A stretch of 16,163 nt of DNA from DYGX01 sp035325905. Lineage in GTDB: Bacteria > Chloroflexota > Anaerolineae > Aggregatilineales > Aggregatilineaceae. Location: contig DAOKYY010000087.1 in the NCBI GenBank assembly GCA_035325905.1, positions 1 through 16,163 of the forward strand, in the 5' to 3' direction. The translations under genes were made by a program, and so were the position numbers. Below, piece by piece: positions 7,894 to 14,695 of the stretch. Under the pieces are notes generated by a model. The model searched no databases, was not told the origin of the DNA, and saw only the letters and a program-made list of their open reading frames with translations. Within the stretch, counting starts at the first letter, position 1; each line of letters begins with the position of its first letter.

Positions 7894-7899
7894 ATTATA
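7894..7899 (-). promoter_or_regulatory. perfect -10 box for the middle GH-A gene
   Basis: TATAAT on the minus strand, about 70 bases upstream of the ATG at 7824. The -35 region 17 bp upstream (TTCCCT) is poor, so an activator or another sigma factor may be needed. Its position inside the longer open frame argues for the shorter start. Confidence 0.42.
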
Positions 7900-8019
7900 C
7901 ATCGCGCGGCTTCGGCAGGGAACGGCGCGCAGCCCGCGCGACGCTGGCGATTGTACCGCAGACCCCGCCCGCGCCCGCAATGTTGCGAATCGCCGGACGG
8001 GATCGCCGCGCCGAACACG

Positions 8020-8051
8020 ACCGGGGCAGCCTCCGCCGAGGCCACCCCGGT
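8020..8051 (-). terminator. two-part hairpin after the first GH-A gene
   Basis: ACCGGGG (8020-8026) pairs with CCCCGGT (8045-8051), and inside it GCCTC (8029-8033) pairs with GAGGC (8038-8042) around a 4-nt loop, with a 2x2 internal loop between. It starts 28 bases past the stop codon of paralogue C. No T-run follows, so it is a candidate terminator or 3'-end stabiliser only. Confidence 0.45.
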
Positions 8052-8079
8052 TGCCTGTCTCTTCTTCGACGTGCGGCGC

Positions 8080-9729
8080 TTATCGCCCGCCCGCCAGCGC
8101 GTCGCAGGCCGGGCAGCCACCGCCCGGACGGATCAGCGCGTACCCGGCCATCGGGTCATCGCCGTAGTGCGTGAAGTCCATGTTCCAGAGGATCACCAGC
8201 CGCACGCGCCCGCTGTTGCGCGAGAGACGCACCGCCTCGGCGACCCACTGCGCCTGCTCGGCGACGGTCGTATCGGCAGCCCAGGCGAACGCCCCGGACA
8301 GCGGGCCGTAGCCCTCCGGTGACAGGTAGCCCAGCTCGGTGAAACACACGGGCCGCGCCCCGCCGAACGCGCTCGAATAGGTGTTGAGCATCCCCCAGAA
8401 GTAGCGGGTGTAGTAGTTGCCGCGCGGGTCGCCGCTGGTGCGGCTTGGCGAGACGATCCCCTCGTTGTAGTGCGCGCCGATGCAGTCCATGTAGCGCGCC
8501 GCGCCCGCCGCGGCCATGCCGCGCACGTAGCGGTCGTCGTTCCACACGGCGGCGGTCCCGAACGCGCCTTCCGCGCCGGTCGGGGCGGGCGCGCCGCTGA
8601 TGACCGCGACGTTCGGATTGGCGCTTTTGATGGCGTTGTACGCCTGCGCCAGAAGCTGCGTGTACAGCCCCGGATCGATGCTGCCGTTCGGCCACTCGCG
8701 GTCGATGTTCTGCTCGTTCCAGACCTCGATCGCGTCCGGCCCCAGCGCGGCGACCTCGCCCACGAAGCGCGCGTAGTCCTCAAAATAGCCCGGCTGGAGC
8801 ACGTCATTCTTGTCGCCGACGATGCCCAGCAGAATCTTGAAGCCATTGGCGTGCGCCTGGTCAATCGCCCCGGCCGCGACCGCGCCGGGCGCGCCGCGCG
8901 TGAAGCGAATCTGGCGCTTGGCCCAGGTCATGCCTGCCTGGTGCATCAGCCCCGGATAGGCGAAGCTGTCCACGTGCGCGCCATAGCCGAAGCCGCGCAG
9001 CCCCGCGCCACCCGCCACCGGCGCCGGAACTCCCGCGCCGCCCGCCGGAGCGTCAACGATCGTGTCGGTGATCGGCAGCGCGCCGATCGCGCCCGATGAA
9101 AGCCGCACCAGATTGCCGAACAGCCAGCCGTCCTGGTCTCCCACGCTGGCGAAGACCCAGGTCGCCGCCGCGTTGCGCCCCTTCGCCAGGATCGGCGTGC
9201 CGCCGGGCAGCGTGGTCATGGCGCGGTAGCCGGTGCCCGGCCCGCCCCGGAAATTCACGTTTGAGGTCGTCGCGCCGGGAATGCCCGACCCTTCAGGGAA
9301 GGTCGCCGGAGCAGGCGACGCCGGTTCTGGGGCCTCAACAGGCGCGGCGACCTCCGGCGCTTCCTGGCCGGGGGTGCCGAGCGCGTCCGGCGCCGGGCGG
9401 ACGGGCAGCGTGCCCAAGTCCAGATCGGCGCGGACGGTCAGATAATCGGCCAGCGCCCAGCCCTCCGTCCCATCCGGCGCGCGCCCGACGACCCACAGGC
9501 CGTTGTCGGGCACGTCGTCGCGTCCCAGCAAGGTCAGCGGCGTCTCGCGCGCCAGGCGCGCGACAATCGCGTATTCCGTGCCGGGGCCGAAGCGCAGGTT
9601 CAGCCGGTCAGGGATCACCACGGCGTCCGGCGCTTGCGCTCGCACCGGGAGCGCGCCCAGCCCCCCCGCGCTCACGGCGAGCAGGACCAGCGCCCGAATC
9701 ATCCACCTCAAAGCTCGTCCATTCGACAT
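8080..9729 (-). CDS. secreted clan GH-A glycoside hydrolase with two SH3b domains (paralogue C)
   Basis: The 549-residue product has a signal peptide or N-terminal anchor (hydrophobic 11-27, likely cut after ALPVRA at 31). Two SH3b-type repeats follow: about 36-99 (DRLNLRFGPGTEYAIV, then GWALADYL) and 150-212 (SNVNFRGGPGTGYRAM, then GWLFGNLV), joined by an Ala/Pro linker. The TIM barrel begins near 245, with acid/base Glu339 in EVWNEQN and nucleophile Glu465 in VCFTELGY. SH3b domains usually bind cell-wall or glycan surfaces, so surface retention is likely. The ATG at 9729 directly follows a GTG at 9732; GGAG at 9741-9744 is 8 bases from the GTG, so that may be the true start. The open frame continues further upstream but would overlap the divergent methyltransferase gene. 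Confidence 0.75.
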   Translation of the reverse strand: MSNGRALRWMIRALVLLAVSAGGLGALPVRAQAPDAVVIPDRLNLRFGPGTEYAIVARLARETPLTLLGRDDVPDNGLWVVGRAPDGTEGWALADYLTVRADLDLGTLPVRPAPDALGTPGQEAPEVAAPVEAPEPASPAPATFPEGSGIPGATTSNVNFRGGPGTGYRAMTTLPGGTPILAKGRNAAATWVFASVGDQDGWLFGNLVRLSSGAIGALPITDTIVDAPAGGAGVPAPVAGGAGLRGFGYGAHVDSFAYPGLMHQAGMTWAKRQIRFTRGAPGAVAAGAIDQAHANGFKILLGIVGDKNDVLQPGYFEDYARFVGEVAALGPDAIEVWNEQNIDREWPNGSIDPGLYTQLLAQAYNAIKSANPNVAVISGAPAPTGAEGAFGTAAVWNDDRYVRGMAAAGAARYMDCIGAHYNEGIVSPSRTSGDPRGNYYTRYFWGMLNTYSSAFGGARPVCFTELGYLSPEGYGPLSGAFAWAADTTVAEQAQWVAEAVRLSRNSGRVRLVILWNMDFTHYGDDPMAGYALIRPGGGCPACDALAGGR

Positions 9730-9801
9730 CACAATACTCGCTCCATCCTGAAATCCCACTCTGGCCGGGGCGCGCCCGGCGGTCCGCCGGTAGTGTAGCA
9801 T

Positions 9802-9830
9802 GCCGCCCGGCCCGTTACCAGACGGGCGGC
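9802..9830. repeat. GC-rich inverted repeat between divergent genes
   Basis: GCCGCCCG (9802-9809) and CGGGCGGC (9823-9830) form a perfect 8-bp inverted repeat with a 13-nt spacer. It lies just upstream of a weak minus-strand -10-like TACACT (9792-9797) for paralogue C, covering its -35 area, so it could be an operator; it could equally be a chance GC hairpin. Confidence 0.3.
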
Positions 9831-9870
9831 CAACGGTTTTCTGACGCCGCGCGGGTAAGGACGGGCCAGA

Positions 9871-9899
9871 TTGATTACCGGCGGCAAGGGTGGTACACT
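9871..9899 (+). promoter_or_regulatory. sigma-70-like promoter for the methyltransferase gene
   Basis: TTGATT (9871-9876) and TACACT (9894-9899) are separated by exactly 17 bp, each matching its consensus at four of six positions. Transcription would start near 9906, giving a leader of about 27 nt to the ATG at 9933. Confidence 0.45.
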
Positions 9900-9932
9900 G
9901 ACCGCGCCTCATGACCCGCACACCGGCAGGGG

Positions 9933-10556
9933 ATGATGCTCCCAACACCGTCTTACCGCGATCTCACCCGCTTCTTCGACGCGCTGGCTCCGCGCTGGGA
10001 CGCCATGCAGACCGCCGACCGCAACGCCCGGCTGGCGCGGCTGGTGGCGCCGTACGCGGCGCTGTTTGCCGATGCGCGCGCCGTGCTCGACGTTGGAACT
10101 GGCACGGGCGTATTTCTGCCGCACCTGGCTCGTCTCGCGCCGCGCGCCGAGGTGATCGCGCTCGATCTCTCGCGGGTGATGCTCGGCATGGCGCGCGCCG
10201 CCAGCGATCAACGGCGCGTGCGCGGCTGGCTCCAGGCAGACGTGCACTGCCTGCCGCTCCCCGGCGACACAGTCGATCGCGTCACGTGTCACAACAGCTT
10301 CGCGCATTTTGAAGATCGCCCCGCCGCCCTGCGCGAGCTGGCGCGGGTGCTGTTGCCCGGCGGCGTGCTGTTTATCCTGCACGACATCGCGCGCGAGCAG
10401 GTCAACGCGATCCACTCGCGCGCTGACAACCCGCGCATCCGCCGCCACCTGCTGCCCCCAGTCGAGGTCTCCGCCGCCCAGATCGCCGAAAACGGCTTTG
10501 ACGTGCTGGACACCGAGGACGCCGATCACTACCGGATTATCGCGCGGCGCGCCTGA
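9933..10556 (+). CDS. class I SAM-dependent methyltransferase
   Basis: The 207-residue product has the Rossmann-type methyltransferase pattern: motif I VLDVGTGTGVF at 51-61, an acidic strand end at Asp78 (IALDLS), QADV near 101-104, the motif with PGG at 142-144 (RVLLPGGVLFI), and a C-terminal strand pair. The N-terminal FFDALAPRWD is a feature of UbiE-like and several corrinoid- or cofactor-linked methyltransferases, but the substrate cannot be assigned. Two ATGs are adjacent (9933, 9936). AGGGG directly abuts the first, which is too close for the usual spacing, and an in-frame stop at 9912 rules out a longer form. The gene is divergent from the GH-A genes, and its 3' end overlaps the convergent DUF1232 gene by 20 bp. 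Confidence 0.85.
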   Translation: MMLPTPSYRDLTRFFDALAPRWDAMQTADRNARLARLVAPYAALFADARAVLDVGTGTGVFLPHLARLAPRAEVIALDLSRVMLGMARAASDQRRVRGWLQADVHCLPLPGDTVDRVTCHNSFAHFEDRPAALRELARVLLPGGVLFILHDIAREQVNAIHSRADNPRIRRHLLPPVEVSAAQIAENGFDVLDTEDADHYRIIARRA

Positions 10557-10923
10557 CCAGGATCACAGCCACAATTACCAGCGCAACCCATAGCGCGCCG
10601 ATCACCGCGCCAGCCACCCAGTTGACCGGGCGCGGCTCATCCAGACGAGCGCGGGCACGGGCGCGGCTGTCAGCCATAACCTCAGGTGGGATCAGCCGCA
10701 GCGCCAGCCAGATACCAGCCGGAATCAGGATCAGATCGTCCAGATAGCCGAGGAGCGGAATCGGATCGGGGATCAAGTCGATCGGACTGAAGGCATAGCC
10801 GACGACCAGCGCGGCGAAAGCGCGGGCGGGCCAGGACACGCGCGGATCGCGATAGGCATAATACAGCGCGATCAACTGCGCTTGCAGCCCTCGCGCCCAT
10901 CGCTTCCAGTGCGCAATCATCAC
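10537..10923 (-). CDS. DUF1232 (YkvA-like) small membrane protein
   Basis: The 128-residue product contains the DUF1232 signature, YAFSPIDLIPDPIPLLGYLD at about 43-62 followed by DLILIPAG, and a strongly hydrophobic C-terminal segment at about 102-124 ending in Arg residues. The N-terminus is amphipathic and basic. The biochemical role of this family is not established. The start is a GTG at 10923 immediately followed by ATG at 10920; AGGAAG upstream fits either. A TCTAAT -10-like box lies at 10960-10965. The last 20 bp overlap the 3' end of the methyltransferase gene on the other strand, so transcripts of the two would be antisense to each other there. Confidence 0.85.
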   Translation of the reverse strand: MMIAHWKRWARGLQAQLIALYYAYRDPRVSWPARAFAALVVGYAFSPIDLIPDPIPLLGYLDDLILIPAGIWLALRLIPPEVMADSRARARARLDEPRPVNWVAGAVIGALWVALVIVAVILVRRAAR

Positions 10924-10959
10924 TTTTCTTCCTTTGCCGCCGGTGAGGCATCTCTTTCT

Positions 10960-10965
10960 ATTAGA
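10960..10965 (-). promoter_or_regulatory. -10-like box for the DUF1232 gene
   Basis: TCTAAT on the minus strand matches TATAAT at five of six positions and would start a leader of about 30 nt. No convincing -35 is seen; that area is occupied by the palindrome at 10977-10992. Confidence 0.32.
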
Positions 10966-10976
10966 CCTCGCTCCAG

Positions 10977-10992
10977 CCGTGAAGGCTCACGG
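10977..10992. promoter_or_regulatory. palindrome CCGTGAAGGCTCACGG, possible operator
   Basis: CCGTGA and TCACGG form 6-bp inverted arms around AGGC in the gap between the divergent DUF1232 and rimO genes. The site covers the expected -35 region of the DUF1232 promoter, where a repressor could act. No second copy was noticed in the window. Confidence 0.3.
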
Positions 10993-11022
10993 TTCGATCT
11001 ATCCTCGGCCCGCCGCGTCTGT

Positions 11023-11028
11023 TAAAAT
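11023..11028 (+). promoter_or_regulatory. -10 box for rimO
   Basis: TAAAAT within CTGTTAAAATG matches TATAAT at five of six positions. The expected start near 11035 leaves about 31 nt before the ATG at 11066 but only about 4 nt before the ATG at 11039, which supports the downstream start. The -35 is not recognisable. Confidence 0.42.
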
Positions 11029-11065
11029 GACCCCCATCATGAAAATTCAGCCGCCGGAAGTAGCG

Positions 11066-12499
11066 ATGCGCAAACGCACGGACTCGTACTACCTGCTCAG
11101 CCTGGGCTGCTCGAAAAACACGGTCGATTCAGAGTCGATGGCGCGCCTGCTCGAAGGGGCGGGCCTGCGCGGCACGGACGATCCCGCCCGCGCCGAGGTG
11201 CTGATCGTCAACACCTGCGGCTTCATCGGCCCGGCCCGCGAGGAAAGCATTCACGCGCTGCGCGAGCTGGCGGCGGACAAGAAACCCGGCCAGTACCTGA
11301 TCGCGGCGGGCTGCCTGTCACAGCGTTACGGCGCCGAGCTGCCCGCGCAGATTCCGCAACTGGACGGCGTGATCGGCACGCGGCGCTGGATGGACATCGT
11401 CGATCTCGTGCGGCGGCTGCGGTCCCGCAAGCATCCCGCCCCGCTCTATCACCTGCCCGACGAGGCGCTGACGGTCGGCACGGACGAGCGCGGCGTAAAT
11501 CGCAGCGCGATCCAGGGCGCCAGCGCGTACCTGAAAATCGCCGACGGCTGCCGCCGCCCGTGCGCCTTCTGCGCCATCCCGAAGATCAAAGGGACGGCCG
11601 TCAGCCGCCCGCTGGACCGCATCCTCGACGAGGCGCGGGCGCTGCGCGATCGCGGCGTGCAGGAGCTGATCCTGATCGCGCAGGACTCGACCGATTACGG
11701 GCATGACCTGGGGATGAAGGACGGCCTGGCGACGCTGCTGGACGCGCTGGTGCGCGCCGTGCCGGACCTGCCCTGGATGCGCGTGATGTACGCCTACCCC
11801 GGCTACGTCACCGACCGGCTGATTGAGACGATGGCCGCCCACGAGCAGATCGTGCCCTATCTCGACATCCCGCTGCAGCACGCCGACCGCCGCACGCTGC
11901 TGCGGATGCGCCGCCCGGCCAACGTCGAGTGGGTGCACGCCACGATCGAGAAGATGCGCGCCGCCATGCCCGATCTCGCCATCCGCACGACGTTCATCGT
12001 CGGCTATCCGGGCGAGACGGACGAGGAGTTCGAGACACTGGTCTCGTTCGTGCAGCAGATGCGGTTCGACCGCGTCGGGTGCTTCACCTACAGCTTCGAG
12101 CCGGGTACGCCCTCAGCCGAGCTGGATGGTCAGGTGCCGGAGGAAGTCAAGCAGGCGCGGCTGGACCGGTTGATGAGCGTCCAGCAGCCGATCTCGCTGG
12201 CGCGGAACCAGGCGCTGGTCGGGCGAACGCTGCCGGTGCTGGTCGAAGGCCACGCCGAGGCGACCGGCGAGGACGGCCACCCCACCGGCGAGATGATTTC
12301 GCTGGCGCGCTCGTACCGCGACGCGCCGGAGATCGACGGCTACGTGCTGATCGAGGGCGCGCTCCCGGCAGGCGAGTTCGTCCCGGTGCGGATCACCGGC
12401 GCGATGATCTACGATCTGGCGGCGACGCCTGACCTTGTGCCGCAGCAGGTGATCCGGTCCGGCATGGTCTTTGGCCCCGGCTCGATCCCCGGCGGCTAG
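11066..12499 (+). CDS. rimO: ribosomal protein S12 methylthiotransferase RimO
   Basis: The 477-residue product is a radical-SAM methylthiotransferase that thiolates and methylates a conserved Asp of ribosomal protein uS12. The N-terminal domain holds the second iron-sulfur cluster ligands Cys15 (SLGCSKNTVDSE), Cys51 (NTCGFI) and Cys83 (AAGCLSQ). The radical-SAM CxxxCxxC is at Cys162, Cys166 and Cys169, followed by AIPKIKG. SLGCSKNTVDSE and FCAIPKIKG favour RimO over the tRNA enzyme MiaB. A TRAM-like domain forms the C-terminus from about 400. Length is slightly above the usual 430-450. The ATG at 11066 follows GGAAG with a 5-base gap; in-frame ATGs at 11027 and 11039 overlap the -10 box or lie next to the expected transcription start. 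Its TAG stop shares CTAG with the stop of the convergent tlpA-like gene. Confidence 0.93.
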   Translation: MRKRTDSYYLLSLGCSKNTVDSESMARLLEGAGLRGTDDPARAEVLIVNTCGFIGPAREESIHALRELAADKKPGQYLIAAGCLSQRYGAELPAQIPQLDGVIGTRRWMDIVDLVRRLRSRKHPAPLYHLPDEALTVGTDERGVNRSAIQGASAYLKIADGCRRPCAFCAIPKIKGTAVSRPLDRILDEARALRDRGVQELILIAQDSTDYGHDLGMKDGLATLLDALVRAVPDLPWMRVMYAYPGYVTDRLIETMAAHEQIVPYLDIPLQHADRRTLLRMRRPANVEWVHATIEKMRAAMPDLAIRTTFIVGYPGETDEEFETLVSFVQQMRFDRVGCFTYSFEPGTPSAELDGQVPEEVKQARLDRLMSVQQPISLARNQALVGRTLPVLVEGHAEATGEDGHPTGEMISLARSYRDAPEIDGYVLIEGALPAGEFVPVRITGAMIYDLAATPDLVPQQVIRSGMVFGPGSIPGG

Positions 12500-13050
12500 C
12501 CCTTCAACAGCGGGGTGATGTCGCGCTCCAGCGTGGCGCGGTTCAGGCGGCCCGGTATCCACGACTTGACAAGACGCCCGTCCGGCCCGATCAGGAACGA
12601 GGTCGGCAGGCTCTCGGTGCCATACTGGTCCATGACCGCGCCGGTCGTATCCAGCGCGACCGGGAAGGTGAACCCAAACCCCTCGACGAAGCGGCGCACG
12701 GTTGCCGGGTCTTCGGCTTCGTTCACCGCGAGCAGGGTGAAGCCCTGGTCACGGTAGGCGTTGTAATACGCCTGGAGATCGGGCATCTCATCGCGGCAGG
12801 GTGGGCACCACGTCGCCCAGAAGTTGACCAGCACATAGCGCCCGCGATAGTCTGCCAGCGACACCGTGTCACCGTTCATTCCCGGCAGCGTGAAATCGTG
12901 CGGGGACGGTCCAGAGCCGTCCCGCGTGACGTAGAGCAGCGCCAGCGCCACGACGATCAGGGCCGCGCCCAGCGCGAGAATGACGCGCGGATCGCTCCAC
13001 GTCACGCGGCGGGAGGCGGAGCGGCGGGTCGATTGAGCAGCAGAGGTCAT
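12496..13050 (-). CDS. TlpA/ResA-like membrane-anchored thiol-disulfide oxidoreductase
   Basis: The 184-residue product has a basic cytoplasmic start, one membrane segment at about 23-40, and an extracytoplasmic thioredoxin fold. The redox motif WCPPC is at 81-85 within VNFWATWCPPCRDEMP, and the cis-Pro loop is at Pro149 (ESLPTSFLI). Such TlpA/ResA proteins reduce or exchange disulfides outside the membrane, often in cytochrome c maturation, but no cytochrome gene is nearby and the partner is unknown. I chose the ATG at 13050, which directly precedes the short basic N-terminus and membrane anchor; the Shine-Dalgarno is weak (GGATC close to the start). The upstream open frame is rich in Arg and Trp and overlaps a -10-like box at 13128-13133. 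The gene converges on rimO with interlocked stop codons. Confidence 0.88.
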   Translation of the reverse strand: MTSAAQSTRRSASRRVTWSDPRVILALGAALIVVALALLYVTRDGSGPSPHDFTLPGMNGDTVSLADYRGRYVLVNFWATWCPPCRDEMPDLQAYYNAYRDQGFTLLAVNEAEDPATVRRFVEGFGFTFPVALDTTGAVMDQYGTESLPTSFLIGPDGRLVKSWIPGRLNRATLERDITPLLKG

Positions 13051-13127
13051 GATCCGGTTATCCCAGGCATCGTCAGGCGGTCTTCTGGCTTGGATGCAGC
13101 GCCACCGCGAAGGTTTCAGCGCCGCCC

Positions 13128-13133
13128 ATTTTA
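13128..13133 (-). promoter_or_regulatory. -10-like box for the TlpA-like gene
   Basis: TAAAAT on the minus strand (five of six matches), about 78 bases upstream of the ATG at 13050. No good -35 is seen. It lies downstream of the hairpin at 13161-13210, consistent with independent transcription from the RIO kinase gene. Confidence 0.35.
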
Positions 13134-13160
13134 GCCGAAAGACCGCGCGCAGACGAATGC

Positions 13161-13210
13161 GACGGAGCCTCACTCCCTGGCGTCTTTCCGCCTGGAAGTA
13201 AGGCTCCGTC
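13161..13210 (-). terminator. long hairpin after the RIO kinase gene
   Basis: GACGGAGCCT (13161-13170) pairs perfectly with AGGCTCCGTC (13201-13210), a 10-bp stem beginning 5 bases past the RIO kinase stop. The 30-nt loop contains a small inner GGCG/CGCC stem. No immediate T-run follows, though TCTTTC lies about 20 bases on. A terminator or 3'-end element is the simplest reading. Confidence 0.42.
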
Positions 13211-13215
13211 CGCGC

Positions 13216-14256
13216 TCAGTCCCCGGATTCCCCGGTCTCGCCGTTGCCGGTGTCTGCTTCCAGGCGCGAGAGATCGGCCAGCACATCCGCCGCCGAAACG
13301 CGCCAGAAGCGATCCCACAGCGTCGCCGCCAGCGAGGCCGCGTCGCGCCGGATGCCGTAGCGCGCGAAATACTCGCACACGCGCCGCACGTCGCGCGCGA
13401 AGATGGCGCGCGCGTCCGGGTTGGAACGGGCGTCAGTCACCTGCGGAAAGTCGATCAGGGTGATCGTCCCTTCCCAGTACAGGATGTTGTACGCCGACAG
13501 GTCGCCGTGCACCAAGCCCATACTGAGCATCAGCTCGATGTTGCGCAGCGCCTCGTCGAACAGCGGGCGCGCCTCGTGCTGCTCCAGCCGGATCTCGGCC
13601 AGCGCCGGGGCAGGTAGCAGCTCGTCGCCCAGATAGCTCATCAGGATCGCGTTGCCGCTGACGCCGAACGGTTGCGGGACGGCGGCGCCCGCCGCGTGCA
13701 GCTTGTGCAGGGTGGTATGCTCGTACATCAGCCACGACGTGTGCGCGACCTCCACCCCGAAGGCGGTCTTCTTGCCGACCGCGCGCATCAAGCGGTGGTC
13801 GGTCTTCTTGACCGGGCGCCCGTCGGCGGTCAGGATCTCGCGTCCCTCGCGGTAGCGTTTATCGTTGCGGAGCTGGCGGAACATGCGCGGGCGGTAGACT
13901 TTGGCCGCCAGCCACGTCTCGCCCGTCACCGGCCCCGCCGCGCAGCGGTAGACGTTCGCTTCCTTGCCGCCCTTGACCTGGGCCAGCACATCGGTGATGA
14001 GCTGCATGTCGTACAGCGCCTCCAGCGAGCTGAGCAGCCAGCCTTCCTCGTAGCGCGCCGGGGTGTAGGTCGGGTTGAACCCGCCTTCCAGCCCGGTCGC
14101 GTCCACGATCTCGCTGACGACCTGCTCGACGGCCTTCTTCGGGACGTGCTTGTTCTGCGGCTTGCGAGCGCGGCGCGCGCGCCGGTCGGTCCGCTGCCGG
14201 TCGAACTGCATTTCATAGCGCTCGTACGGATCCTCGTACGAATCGATGGTATTCAA
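13216..14256 (-). CDS. RIO1-type atypical serine protein kinase
   Basis: The 346-residue product carries the RIO kinase hallmarks: P-loop GGKEANVYR at 96-104, catalytic Lys119 in AAKVYRP, catalytic loop VHGDLSAYN at 249-257 with Asp252 and Asn257, and metal-binding Asp269 in LIDFPQ. GKEANVY with HGDLSAYN points to the RIO1-like branch. In archaea and eukaryotes RIO kinases act in small-subunit ribosome maturation; the bacterial role is not established. The first 45 residues form a basic Arg/Lys-rich extension, and the tail is acidic and Gly-rich (NGETGESGD). The start is TTG at 14256 with GAGGG 9 bases upstream; no in-frame ATG lies near. A strong promoter with a leader of about 390 nt precedes it. 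It is not co-transcribed with the DUF3298 gene upstream, judging from hairpins between them. Confidence 0.9.
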   Translation of the reverse strand: MNTIDSYEDPYERYEMQFDRQRTDRRARRARKPQNKHVPKKAVEQVVSEIVDATGLEGGFNPTYTPARYEEGWLLSSLEALYDMQLITDVLAQVKGGKEANVYRCAAGPVTGETWLAAKVYRPRMFRQLRNDKRYREGREILTADGRPVKKTDHRLMRAVGKKTAFGVEVAHTSWLMYEHTTLHKLHAAGAAVPQPFGVSGNAILMSYLGDELLPAPALAEIRLEQHEARPLFDEALRNIELMLSMGLVHGDLSAYNILYWEGTITLIDFPQVTDARSNPDARAIFARDVRRVCEYFARYGIRRDAASLAATLWDRFWRVSAADVLADLSRLEADTGNGETGESGD

Positions 14257-14648
14257 CGTGGATTCCCTCGTCTCAAGTTCCGGTTACGTGACGTGTCGTG
14301 CATCGGACCGGCGCGTCCACTGCATGAGCCAATGGACGGGCCGCCGCGCGCCACAAGGCGCAGGTCGAGAGAGGGCAGAGCGGGAAGACCGGCTCAGATG
14401 AGCCGCCAGCGAGCGCAGCACGGCCAGCAGACACGACGCCACCCTCTCAACCGGGCAGGGTCAGGGCCGCCGGATGCTGGTTGCAGCGTAATGAGAAAAG
14501 GATCTGCGGTTGCGGGGAACCGTCGCTACGCGGCGCAGCAGGCAGGCGAGCCACGACCCACACGGGCCTGGGCATTCCAGCGGGTTTGCATTGAGCACCC
14601 TCCTGCGCTGCGCGTATCGAACGACGAAGAAGAACGGCAAAACATAGC
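14257..14648 (-). other. long 5' leader of the RIO kinase transcript
   Basis: This is the main gene-poor stretch of the window, nearly 400 nt between the predicted transcription start (about 14648) and the RIO kinase start. It holds a 21-codon mini-ORF (14526-14591), a short hairpin over its stop codon (GCTGCG/CGTAGC), a CGGTT/AACCG hairpin followed 8 bases later by TTTT, and a palindrome CGGCTCAGATGAGCCG at 14390-14405. I could not match it to a known riboswitch, 6S RNA, SRP RNA or RNase P RNA. It may be a regulatory leader or an unrecognised small RNA. Confidence 0.4.
14526..14591 (-). CDS. possible 21-residue leader peptide with perfect AGGAGG
   Basis: An ATG at 14589-14591 has AGGAGG at 14599-14604 with an ideal 7-base gap, and opens a 21-codon frame, MQTRWNAQARVGRGSPACCA plus a final Ala, closed by TAG at 14526-14528. 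It lies about 57 nt into the predicted RIO kinase transcript and some 270 nt before the kinase start. The peptide is basic with two adjacent Cys near its end. The stop codon falls within a small hairpin, and another hairpin with a following TTTT comes soon after, which would suit attenuation. It resembles no leader peptide I know. The case rests on the ribosome site alone; a chance match is possible. Confidence 0.35.
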   Translation of the reverse strand: MQTRWNAQARVGRGSPACCAA

Positions 14649-14655
14649 CGGGATC

Positions 14656-14685
14656 AGAATACAACAGGGTTCCGACGCCTGTCAA
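14656..14685 (-). promoter_or_regulatory. strong sigma-70 promoter upstream of the RIO kinase leader
   Basis: On the minus strand a perfect TTGACA (14680-14685) and TATTCT (14656-14661, four of six) are 18 bp apart. This is the only perfect -35 hexamer I noticed in the window. Transcription would begin near 14648 and read through the mini-ORF into the RIO kinase gene. Confidence 0.55.
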
Positions 14686-14695
14686 GAGCCGCGAG

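Noticed and set aside
9730..9948. Upstream extension of GH-A paralogue C to 9948
   Set aside because: It would overlap the divergent methyltransferase start and its promoter, places the signal peptide 73 residues inside the protein, and has no ribosome site.
14450..14490. Resemblance to the SRP (4.5S) RNA core, GGGTCAGGGCCGCCGG followed by GCAGCG
   Set aside because: The GGAA tetraloop and the AAGCAGCC side of the conserved apical loop are missing, and the flanks do not pair as an SRP domain IV.
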